Shown in pieces: positions 22,879 to 30,107 of a DNA stretch of 64,000 nt (positions are counted from its first letter, which is position 1; every line of letters begins with the position of its first letter). The translations under genes and the position numbers were made by a program. A model generated the notes under the pieces. It searched no databases and had not been told where the DNA came from. It saw only the letters and a program-made list of their open reading frames with translations. This stretch comes from Longispora sp040681875 (GTDB taxonomy: Bacteria > Actinomycetota > Actinomycetes > Mycobacteriales > Micromonosporaceae). The DNA lies in the NCBI RefSeq assembly GCF_040681875.1, contig NZ_JBFAZP010000001.1, forward strand, positions 124,001 to 188,000, given 5' to 3'.

Positions 22879-25266
22879 GTGGCCAACACATTCCGGGAGT
22901 CGCTGCGCGAGTTCCGGAACCGCGCGGAGATCACCCAGGAGGACCTGGCCCTGCGCTCGGGGGTGAGCGTCCGCACGATCCGGGGGATCGAGCGCGGCGA
23001 GCGCACCAACCCCCGTGCGGACACCGCGCGTCAGCTCGCGGACGCGTTGCACCTGTCGGCCGACGAGCGCAGGGAGTTCTTCGCCCTGGCCGCCGGTCCC
23101 GAACTGGTCGACCCCGCTGGCGACGGCCCGGCCGTCCCGCCACGCCCCGCCGTGCCCCGGCAGGCGCGACAGCCCGACCATCTCGCGCTGGCCGCCGAGG
23201 AACTCGCGACCGGCGTGGGGATCCGGTTGCGTCGCGAGTACGAGCACCAGCAGATGCACGATCCGTTCCCGTTGCCGGTCCGCTGGACGCGGGTGCACGG
23301 CGAGGTCAGCGACCACCTCGACAACATCGACGCCCCGACGACCGGTGACCGCGCGAACCAGGTCGACCTGGTCGGCGACTTCAGCGAGATCACCGAGCTC
23401 TACCGGCGGTTGCCGACCGGCAGACTGGTGGTGCTCGGGCCCGCGGGCTCCGGGAAGACGATGCTGGCGACGCGGATGACCCTGTCCCTGCTCGAGGACC
23501 GCGAGCGGGCGCACCCCGTCCCCGTGACCGTGAACGTCGCTTCCTGGGATCCCACCAGGACCCGGTTCCGCGACTGGCTCAGCGGGTCCCTGATCCGGGA
23601 CTACCCGGGCCTGGCCCGGACCACGCCCGGCGGCCTGACCCTGTCCGCCACCCTCGTGGGTACCGACGCGATCCTGCCGGTGCTCGACGGATTCGACGAG
23701 ATCGCCCCGGGTCTGCGCGGCCCCGCGCTGCGGGCGCTCAACCGGGCCAAGCTCCCGATCGTGCTGACCAGCCGTCCCGCCGAGTACGACGAGGCCGTCA
23801 GCCTGGCCGACGTGCTCACCGCCGCCGCCGTCATTCGCCTGGACACCCTCACCCCGGGCGACGTGGCGCACTACCTGCCCCGCGCCACCCGCAGGAACCT
23901 CGGCTCGGCGCCCGGGGTCGACGCGCGGACGGTGTGGTACCCGGTGATCTCCGAGATGACGGCGGAGGGGCCCGGCTACGCCGGAGGGAACGTCGCCACG
24001 GCGTTGCGTACCCCGCTGATGGTCTCCCTCGCCCGTGCCGTCTACAGCGACACCCCGGGCCGGGACCCCGCCGACCTCCTGGACACCGGCCGGTTCCCCG
24101 AGTCGACCGACATCGAGGAGCACCTCCTCGCCAGCTACGTGCCGACCATGTACACCGACCGGCCCGCGACGGGAGCGCACCGCGACTTCGGCCTCGACCA
24201 CGTTCTGCGGTGGCTCAACTATCTCGCCCGGCACGGAACCACCCGGCACGAGTCCGGCATCGCGTGGTGGGGACTCGGCAGCACCGTGCCGATCTGGGCG
24301 CGCGCCGTCCTCGTCGGGCTCGTGTGCACGGTCACCGTCGCGCTCACCGTGATCCTCGTCGGCGTGCCCCTGTCCCTGATCGCGTACGGCGCGACCGAGG
24401 AGAGCTTCACGAAGGCGGTATCGCTCCAGTCCGTCAGCGGGCTGCTCAACGGGGTGGGCGCCGGAGTTCCGCTGGGGCTGCTGTACGGCCTCGTGCACCG
24501 GTTCCGTGGACCCACCCCGGTGCCGTCACGCGTCCGCCTGCGGCTCGGGCGGGGAAGGCACCCCGGCGCGATCCCGCTCAGCCAGGTCCGCACCAGAATG
24601 GCCACCGCGTTCGCCGGTGGCCTCGCGCTCGGCGCGGCCATGGGACTCGTGATCGAAGCGGTCACGCGGACAGCACTGGTCCCCATCCTCCAGGCGACGG
24701 CCGCGTTCGGCGGCGTGTTCGCGGTCGCCGCGGCCGTCGCCGTCGGATTCGTCTCCTGGTTCGAGTCTCCCGCCGACGCCGACGCCGCCGCGAGCCCCGT
24801 CGACTCGCTGAAGGCCAACCGCGACGCCGTGCTCACCCAGATGCTGATGGGCGGGCTGACCTTCGGCCTCGTCGTCGCGGTGGGCACCTACGCGGTCGAG
24901 GACGTCACGCTCCCCGTCCTGCGCATTCTCGCCTCCCGGCTGACGAACGGCGAGTTCTCCTACTCGGGCGACCCCACACACGGCGCCGGCACCGGCATCG
25001 TCAGCGGCATCGTGGCCGCGTTCGCCTATGCCATGATCCTCACCGCCTGGGGACAGTGGCTGATCCTCGCCAGACTGTGGCTCCCGCTCACCGGACGTCT
25101 GCCCTGGCGGCTGCTCACCTTCATGGAGGACGCGTACGACCGTGGCGTCCTGCGCCGCTCCGGACCCGTGTGGGAGTTCCGGCACGAACGGCTCCAGCAC
25201 CACCACGCCCAGACCGGACCGGAACCCGCCGGGAACCACAGCCACGATCCGCCGGTCGGAGCCTAG
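22879..25266 (+). CDS. XRE-NACHT NTPase with C-terminal membrane domain
   Basis: The 795-residue protein has an N-terminal XRE helix-turn-helix (about 8-62; TQEDLALRSGVSVRTIRGIE), a NACHT NTPase domain with Walker A GPAGSGKT (187-194) and Walker B LPVLDGFDE (266-274), and a C-terminal part with about six membrane helices (475-750). NACHT proteins are innate-immune switches and some bacterial members stop phage. Membrane helices could act as a pore-forming effector, and the HTH as DNA sensor or autoregulator. The stop codon overlaps that of the convergent carbonic anhydrase gene (CTAG). Confidence 0.82.
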   Translation: MANTFRESLREFRNRAEITQEDLALRSGVSVRTIRGIERGERTNPRADTARQLADALHLSADERREFFALAAGPELVDPAGDGPAVPPRPAVPRQARQPDHLALAAEELATGVGIRLRREYEHQQMHDPFPLPVRWTRVHGEVSDHLDNIDAPTTGDRANQVDLVGDFSEITELYRRLPTGRLVVLGPAGSGKTMLATRMTLSLLEDRERAHPVPVTVNVASWDPTRTRFRDWLSGSLIRDYPGLARTTPGGLTLSATLVGTDAILPVLDGFDEIAPGLRGPALRALNRAKLPIVLTSRPAEYDEAVSLADVLTAAAVIRLDTLTPGDVAHYLPRATRRNLGSAPGVDARTVWYPVISEMTAEGPGYAGGNVATALRTPLMVSLARAVYSDTPGRDPADLLDTGRFPESTDIEEHLLASYVPTMYTDRPATGAHRDFGLDHVLRWLNYLARHGTTRHESGIAWWGLGSTVPIWARAVLVGLVCTVTVALTVILVGVPLSLIAYGATEESFTKAVSLQSVSGLLNGVGAGVPLGLLYGLVHRFRGPTPVPSRVRLRLGRGRHPGAIPLSQVRTRMATAFAGGLALGAAMGLVIEAVTRTALVPILQATAAFGGVFAVAAAVAVGFVSWFESPADADAAASPVDSLKANRDAVLTQMLMGGLTFGLVVAVGTYAVEDVTLPVLRILASRLTNGEFSYSGDPTHGAGTGIVSGIVAAFAYAMILTAWGQWLILARLWLPLTGRLPWRLLTFMEDAYDRGVLRRSGPVWEFRHERLQHHHAQTGPEPAGNHSHDPPVGA

Positions 25267-25811
25267 GACCCGGCGCCCCGGTCCACCTGGGACGGGATCG
25301 CGGCGTGCGCGGCAGCCAGCGCCAGGTACCCCTCGGCGTTGGCCTTGATCAGTGACCGCTCGTCCTCCGTCAGCTCGCGGCGCACCTTCGCCGGCACCCC
25401 CGCCACCAGCGACCCGGCCGGCACCCGCATGCCCTGCGGCACGACCGCCCCGGCGGCGATCAGCGAACCGCTCCCGATGTGCGCGCCGTTGAGCACGGTG
25501 GCGCTCATCCCGATCAGGACGTCGTCCTCGACGACACAGCCGTGCAGGACGGCGTTGTGGCCGACGGTGATCCGGTCGCCGAGCACGGTCGGGAAGCTCG
25601 GGTCGGCGTGCAGGGTGCAGTTGTCCTGGATGTTGGTGTCCGCGCCCACGGTGATGGCCTCGGAGTCGCCGCGCAGCACCGCGCCGTACCAGACGCTCGC
25701 GCCCGCGCCGAGCGTGACCGCGCCCAGGACCACGGCGGTGGGGGCGACGTACGCCGTGGGGGCGACGTCGGGCGTGCGGCCCGCGACGGCGGCGATCAGT
25801 GGGGTGGTCAT
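25263..25811 (-). CDS. Gamma carbonic anhydrase family protein
   Basis: The 182-residue protein is a left-handed beta-helix of hexapeptide repeats (VVLGAVTLGAGASVWYGAVLRGD). The three zinc histidines are found in CTLHADP, TVGHNAVLHGC, which matches YrdA/PaaY-type gamma carbonic anhydrases. The trimer would hydrate CO2 or act on a related substrate. ATG at 25811 follows GGAG; the longer frame has no support. It is a separate transcription unit next to a MarR gene. Confidence 0.88.
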   Translation of the reverse strand: MTTPLIAAVAGRTPDVAPTAYVAPTAVVLGAVTLGAGASVWYGAVLRGDSEAITVGADTNIQDNCTLHADPSFPTVLGDRITVGHNAVLHGCVVEDDVLIGMSATVLNGAHIGSGSLIAAGAVVPQGMRVPAGSLVAGVPAKVRRELTEDERSLIKANAEGYLALAAAHAAIPSQVDRGAGS

Positions 25812-25923
25812 GGTGCTCCATCCGGGGTGGGGTGGGCCGCGCGCGCGGCCGTGTCGGGACATTCTGCGGGCTCCGGGAAGCGGGCCGGGCGGCCGGGGTG
25901 CGGGTTCTATGCTGCGGGGGTGA

Positions 25924-26358
25924 CTACCGCTCGGCGGCCAGCGTCGCGAGCACCCGGCGGAAGGCCGCCCAGTCGTCGGCCCCGACGGCGGACCGCCAGC
26001 GCGCCTCGGTCTCCTCGATGATCTCCAGGATCCGGCCCTGGAGCCGCAGGCCCCGCTCGGTCGGCCGGACGATCCGGGCCCGCCGGTCGCGCGGGTCGAC
26101 CTCGACCTCGAGGAACCCGGCCTCGCGCATGGCGGCGACGAACTCCCCCAGCGACTGCTTGGTCATGCCCACCCGGGGGGCCAGCTCCGTGGGGCGCATG
26201 CCCTCGGGGGGCGTCAGCGACAGCAGGCGCAGGTGGGAGCCGCGCAGGTGGTGCGGCTCGTCGGCGACCTCGGCCTCCATGGCGCGTTTGCCGACGCTGA
26301 GCGCGGCACCGAGCAGGTCCAGGACGTGCGGGCGCGGTTCGCCATTGACCAAACTCAT
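25924..26358 (-). CDS. MarR family transcriptional regulator
   Basis: The 144-residue protein has the winged-helix core of MarR: PTELAPRVGMTKQSLGEFVAAM (recognition helix region) and the wing VDPRDRRARIVRPTERG. It starts with ATG at 26358 and is divergent from an APH-like kinase gene starting at 26427. Two palindromes in the 68-bp gap are likely operators, so it probably represses itself and the kinase. Confidence 0.88.
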   Translation of the reverse strand: MSLVNGEPRPHVLDLLGAALSVGKRAMEAEVADEPHHLRGSHLRLLSLTPPEGMRPTELAPRVGMTKQSLGEFVAAMREAGFLEVEVDPRDRRARIVRPTERGLRLQGRILEIIEETEARWRSAVGADDWAAFRRVLATLAAER

Positions 26359-26402
26359 AAGGCAGCCTTACTATCGGCGTATACCGTCAGGTAGCCTTAC
26401 CT
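26358..26402. promoter_or_regulatory. Putative MarR operators between divergent genes
   Basis: The perfect palindrome TAAGGC-A-GCCTTA lies at 26358-26370, overlapping the regulator's start codon. A second inverted repeat, AGGTA-GCCT-TACCT, lies at 26389-26402. Both share GCCTTA, and their centres are about 32 bp apart. No -10 or -35 was assigned with confidence. Confidence 0.55.
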
Positions 26403-26426
26403 TACTATCTCCCCCGGTGGTGCGCC

Positions 26427-27542
26427 ATGGTCACTGAACTCCCCGAGTCCGAGCTGCGGTCCGCCGTCGCGACCCTGCTGGGCGGCGCGGTCGACCCCGG
26501 CCCGTGGTCCACCGAGCCGGTCGCGTACGAGTCCGGCTCCCCCGCCACCGGCGACCTGCTCCGGGTCCGGGGCACCGCCGCCGACGGCCGGCGCTGGTCG
26601 GTGTTCGTCAAGGTGCTCCAGCACGCCCGGCACTGGCCCCGGCTGGACCAGGTCCCCGCCGACGTCCGGGAGTGGTTCGTCCGGGACTTCCCGTGGCGCC
26701 AGGAACTCGACGCCTGGGCGGAACCGTTCGCCGGACGGCTGCCCGCCGGGGTCCGGGTGCCCGAGCTGTACCGGCTGACGGAGCTGCCCGACGACCGCGC
26801 GCTGCTGTGGATGGAGGACGTCGACGCGGTACCCGACGCGGAATGGACCCCGGACATGTTCACCCGGGCGGCCTTCGCGCTCGGCGGGCTCGCCGCCCTG
26901 CGCAGCACCCCCGAAGTCCTGGCCAGCACACCGCTACCCCCCGGGTTCGCCCTCCGGGTGTACGTGAACGGCAGGGTGCTCCAGGCCGCCGTGCCGGTGC
27001 TCTCCGACGACGCCGCGTGGCGCCATCCACTGCTCGCCGAGGTCGACGACCGGCTGCGGGCCGACCTGCTGCGGCTCGCCGACGCGCTCCCCGCCGTGCT
27101 CGACCGGCTCGACACCCTGCCGCGCGCGTTGCCGCACGGCGACGCCAGCCCGCAGAACCTGCTGGTCCCCCGCGACTCACCGGCGGAGTTCGTCGCCATC
27201 GACATCTCCTTCCAGTGCCCGCTGGCCGTCGGGTTCGACCTCGGCCAGCTGCTGGTCGGGCTCGCGCACGCCGGACACCTGCCCGCCGCCGCGCTGCCCG
27301 GCATCCACGCGACACTGGTGCCCGCCTTCGTCGCGGGCATGCGGGCGTCCGGCGTCGACGCCGACCCGGCCGACGTCGCCTACGGGTACGTCGGCGGCCT
27401 GGTCGCGCGGGCCGCGTTCACCTCGCTGCCGTACGAGCTGCTCGGTGCGCCGGTGACCGACGAGCTGCGGGCGCTGTTCCGGCAGCGCGCGGAACTGTGC
27501 CGGTTCATGGCCGACCTGGGCCTGGAACTCCTCGACCGCTAG
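26427..27542 (+). CDS. Aminoglycoside phosphotransferase (APH)-like kinase
   Basis: The 371-residue protein has the APH/choline-kinase fold: an N-terminal lobe with the expected lysine in WSVFVKVLQHAR, a hinge LLWMEDVD, the catalytic loop PHGDASPQN with the base Asp, and the metal-binding Asp in AIDISFQ. Such proteins phosphorylate small hydroxylated molecules and often give antibiotic resistance, but many act on metabolites. The divergent MarR gene suggests that a small molecule induces it. Confidence 0.8.
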   Translation: MVTELPESELRSAVATLLGGAVDPGPWSTEPVAYESGSPATGDLLRVRGTAADGRRWSVFVKVLQHARHWPRLDQVPADVREWFVRDFPWRQELDAWAEPFAGRLPAGVRVPELYRLTELPDDRALLWMEDVDAVPDAEWTPDMFTRAAFALGGLAALRSTPEVLASTPLPPGFALRVYVNGRVLQAAVPVLSDDAAWRHPLLAEVDDRLRADLLRLADALPAVLDRLDTLPRALPHGDASPQNLLVPRDSPAEFVAIDISFQCPLAVGFDLGQLLVGLAHAGHLPAAALPGIHATLVPAFVAGMRASGVDADPADVAYGYVGGLVARAAFTSLPYELLGAPVTDELRALFRQRAELCRFMADLGLELLDR

Positions 27543-27618
27543 AACACAAACCATGCGACGGGTACCGGGGCGGTGCCGGCCTGATCGTCCCCGGCAGCGC
27601 CAGCCCCGACCGGGTCGG

Positions 27619-28056
27619 TCAGGCCTGTTCCCAGTCGGCGACGCTGAGGGTCTCGCCGCTGTCGAGCAGTTCCAGCCCGCGCAGCGTGTTCGGCGACGTG
27701 TTCTCCGGCGGTTCCTCCATCGGGAACCAGCGGACCTCCGCGCACCGGGTCGGGTCGGCGTTGATCGGCGTGTCCTGCACGGCCGGCACGCTCAACGCGT
27801 GGAACACGAACGCCATGTTGGCCCGCTCGGGGCCGTGCCTGCGGTGGATCACCCCGACGAACTCCAGCTCCTCGGCCGTGAGCTGCACGCCGATCTTCTC
27901 CCGGGCCTCGCGGATCGCCGCCGTCAGCACGTTCTCGTCGCCGGAGACCGGGCCGCTGGGCACGGACCACTGCCCCGAGCTCTTGTGCTGGGCGAGCAGC
28001 ACCTCCTCGTCGCGGGTGAGGATGATCAGGACGCCGAGCGCGTGAAGATGGGCCAC
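27619..28056 (-). CDS. Nudix hydrolase
   Basis: The 145-residue protein has a Nudix box spanning GPVSGDENVL and REAREKIGV; the second acidic position of REUxEE is Lys, which may lower metal binding at that point. Nudix enzymes cleave nucleoside diphosphates linked to other groups. GTG at 28056 (MAHLHALGVLII) gives a start at the first strand; the open frame upstream is Gly/Pro/Arg-rich and probably not translated. It converges with the APH-like kinase. Confidence 0.8.
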   Translation of the reverse strand: MAHLHALGVLIILTRDEEVLLAQHKSSGQWSVPSGPVSGDENVLTAAIREAREKIGVQLTAEELEFVGVIHRRHGPERANMAFVFHALSVPAVQDTPINADPTRCAEVRWFPMEEPPENTSPNTLRGLELLDSGETLSVADWEQA

Positions 28057-28256
28057 GCCGACAAGGCTACGACCACCGGCCGGCTCCGGCCGACCGGGAC
28101 CCGCCGGGCACCCCGACGGGAAAAGCGACGGGCCGCCCCCGTCACCGTGCAGCGCCGCCGACGCCCGGCGTGCCGTTGCCCGACGGGCCTCGTCCGGGGC
28201 GGGTGTCGACGCGCCCGCCGGACCCGCGCGGCCGGCACGCCCGAGACGACCGTGGG

Positions 28257-28991
28257 TCAGTCGACGACGCGGATGCGTACCCGTCGGTTGGCCTTGCCCT
28301 TGTTCTCGACCTTGACGAGCTCGATCCGGCCGATCTGCCGGGTGGACGCGACGTGCGTGCCGCCGTCGGCCTGGGTGTCGAGCCCGAGGATGTCCACGAT
28401 CCGGATCTCCTCCTCGCCGGGCGGGATCAGGTTCGTCTGGGTGCGGATGATGTCGGGGATGGCCAGGGCCTCCTCGCGGCCCAGCACCCGGACGTCGACC
28501 CGGCGGTCGGCGGCGATCTCCACGTTGACGGAGGCCTCCAGCAGCGCCTTGAAGTCGGCCGGAACCTCGGGCAGGTTGAAGTCCATCCGGGCCTCGCCGG
28601 GCTCCATGTTGCCGCCGGTGACGAGCGCCCCGAAGTCGCGGAACACCACCCCGCACAACAGGTGCAGCCCCGAGTGGGTCCGCATCAGCCGGCTGCGCCG
28701 CTCGTCCGCGACGGCCCCGGTGACGGCCGTGCCGACCGGCGGGAGCGGGTCGCCCTCGGCCGGCAGCAGGTAGAAGTCCTCACCCTTGCGGGTGCCGACG
28801 ATCCGGGTCTCGACACTCTGCCAGAGCAGCACGCCGTGGTCCGGGGGCTGGCCGCCGCCGCCCGGGTAGAACGCGGACCGGTCCAGCACGATGCCCTCGG
28901 GGCCGGACTCCAGGACGACGCAGTCCCAGGTCCGCAGGGTCGGGTCCAGCAGGTCGAGGCGGTCGGTCCGACCGTGGTGTGTGATCCCCAT
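28257..28991 (-). CDS. Alanyl-tRNA editing protein, AlaX family
   Basis: The 244-residue protein matches the editing domain of alanyl-tRNA synthetase. It has RSAFYPGGGGQPPDHG, the first zinc motif HSGLHLL (HxxxH), and the second region ADGGTHVAS. In the usual family the latter is CxGTH; here the Cys is Asp. It would remove Ser or Gly wrongly attached to tRNA-Ala. Length fits medium AlaX proteins. It is monocistronic, followed by GC-rich sequence toward the Nudix gene. Confidence 0.85.
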   Translation of the reverse strand: MGITHHGRTDRLDLLDPTLRTWDCVVLESGPEGIVLDRSAFYPGGGGQPPDHGVLLWQSVETRIVGTRKGEDFYLLPAEGDPLPPVGTAVTGAVADERRSRLMRTHSGLHLLCGVVFRDFGALVTGGNMEPGEARMDFNLPEVPADFKALLEASVNVEIAADRRVDVRVLGREEALAIPDIIRTQTNLIPPGEEEIRIVDILGLDTQADGGTHVASTRQIGRIELVKVENKGKANRRVRIRVVD

Positions 28992-29079
28992 CTCAGCAGG
29001 GTATCGCGGGCCGCGCGCCGGCCCCGAGCCGGTGGGGCGGGCACCGGCGTCGCGGGTGGCCGCCGACCACTGTGGCCGG

Positions 29080-29355
29080 TCAGCCGCCCTCGGACGGGCC
29101 CGGGTACCTCGGGTGCGGTTCGTCGCGCGGGTCCGGATCCCGTGGGGCCAGGAAGCCGAAGAGGTCCGTCGACTCCTCGGGCTCCGGGGCCTCCGGCGCG
29201 TCGGGCGGGTCCGGACGCTCGGCCACGGCCCCCGGACACACCACCCCGCTCACCGGCCGCAGGCGTCGCGGCCGGCGCCGGTCCGCGTCCGCCCACGCCG
29301 AGTCGATCGTCGCCAGCAGTTCCTCGATGCCGCCGGACGGGTGTGGTGCGCTCAT
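29080..29355 (-). CDS. Small acidic proline-rich hypothetical protein
   Basis: The 91-residue protein begins MSAPHPSGGIEELLATIDSA, with one predicted helix at the N-terminus and a proline- and acid-rich C-terminus (RPDPPDAPEAPEPEE). GAGGAC precedes the ATG. No known domain. It lies 88 bp before the AlaX gene on the same strand and may be cotranscribed. Codon use is normal for the window, which supports it weakly. Confidence 0.45.
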   Translation of the reverse strand: MSAPHPSGGIEELLATIDSAWADADRRRPRRLRPVSGVVCPGAVAERPDPPDAPEAPEPEESTDLFGFLAPRDPDPRDEPHPRYPGPSEGG

Positions 29356-29532
29356 CAGCTGTCCTCGCCTCCGTGCCGCAGGGTCGCGGGCTCATCCTCA
29401 CCGACGCGGGCGGGGCGGGATCGTGACGCGACGAGCGGCCGGGGACCTCGTTCGCCATCTGCGACACGGGGTCCGGGGGCGTATCCGGGCAGGTCGGTGG
29501 TTCGTTGGAGGTGAGTCCCCGGGAACGCGCGA

Positions 29533-29576
29533 CGCGGTCCGCCGGCACCCTGGGACCTGGGTGCCGGCGGACCGCG
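29533..29576 (-). terminator. Strong hairpin terminator after secreted-protease operon
   Basis: An 18-bp perfect stem, CGCGGTCCGCCGGCACCC (29533-29550) with its complement (29559-29576), and an eight-base loop. It lies three bases beyond the stop of the minus-strand gene at 29580. Confidence 0.8.
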
Positions 29577-29579
29577 GGG

Positions 29580-30107
29580 TCACCGGCGCGCGGCGCGCAC
29601 CTTCCACACGACGCCGCCGATGACGAGTACCGCGAGGATGGCCGCCACGGCGTACGGGCCCCAGTCGAAGCCCTCCGTGCCGCCCGGCGTGCCCGGTGCG
29701 GCGACCTGCTTCTCCTGGAAGACCATCACCGGCTGACCGGCGACGGCCTCGACCCTGGCCTGGGCGTACGCGGCGACCGGCGCGCCGGCCTCCACCGAGA
29801 CGTCCCAGACGCCCGCCGGCAGCGCGGCGGCCGCGACGAGCACCCCGGGCCGGCTGGGCACCGCGCTCAGGTAGTCCGGGCCGGCGAGCCGGCCGTCGGT
29901 CGAGGACGCCGTGACGACGGCCGCGATGCCCTCGAGCACCGGATGGTTGTCCTCCACCCAGGTGCCGGTGACCTCCAGCCGACCCTGGGCGTCGGCCGTG
30001 ACCACCAGTCGCATCTGCTTGCCGTGCGCCCAGCCCGGCTCCGCCCCGAGGAGGGCGGAGGCCAGGCCGAGCACGACGGCGAGCACGAACCCGATGACCC
30101 GTCTCAC
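29580..30107 (-). CDS. Exported protein with C-terminal membrane anchor
   Basis: The 175-residue protein has a signal peptide (about 1-27, ending GWAHG), an extracellular beta-rich domain (RLVVTADAQGRLEVTGTW, VWDVSVEAGAPV) and one C-terminal membrane helix (150-168) followed by WKVRAARR. It resembles the small domain proteins that hang from the membrane like CopC or YtkA, but no copper ligands are clear. GTG at 30107 overlaps the TGA of the upstream metalloprotease gene, so the two are coupled and probably act together. Confidence 0.65.
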   Translation of the reverse strand: MRRVIGFVLAVVLGLASALLGAEPGWAHGKQMRLVVTADAQGRLEVTGTWVEDNHPVLEGIAAVVTASSTDGRLAGPDYLSAVPSRPGVLVAAAALPAGVWDVSVEAGAPVAAYAQARVEAVAGQPVMVFQEKQVAAPGTPGGTEGFDWGPYAVAAILAVLVIGGVVWKVRAARR

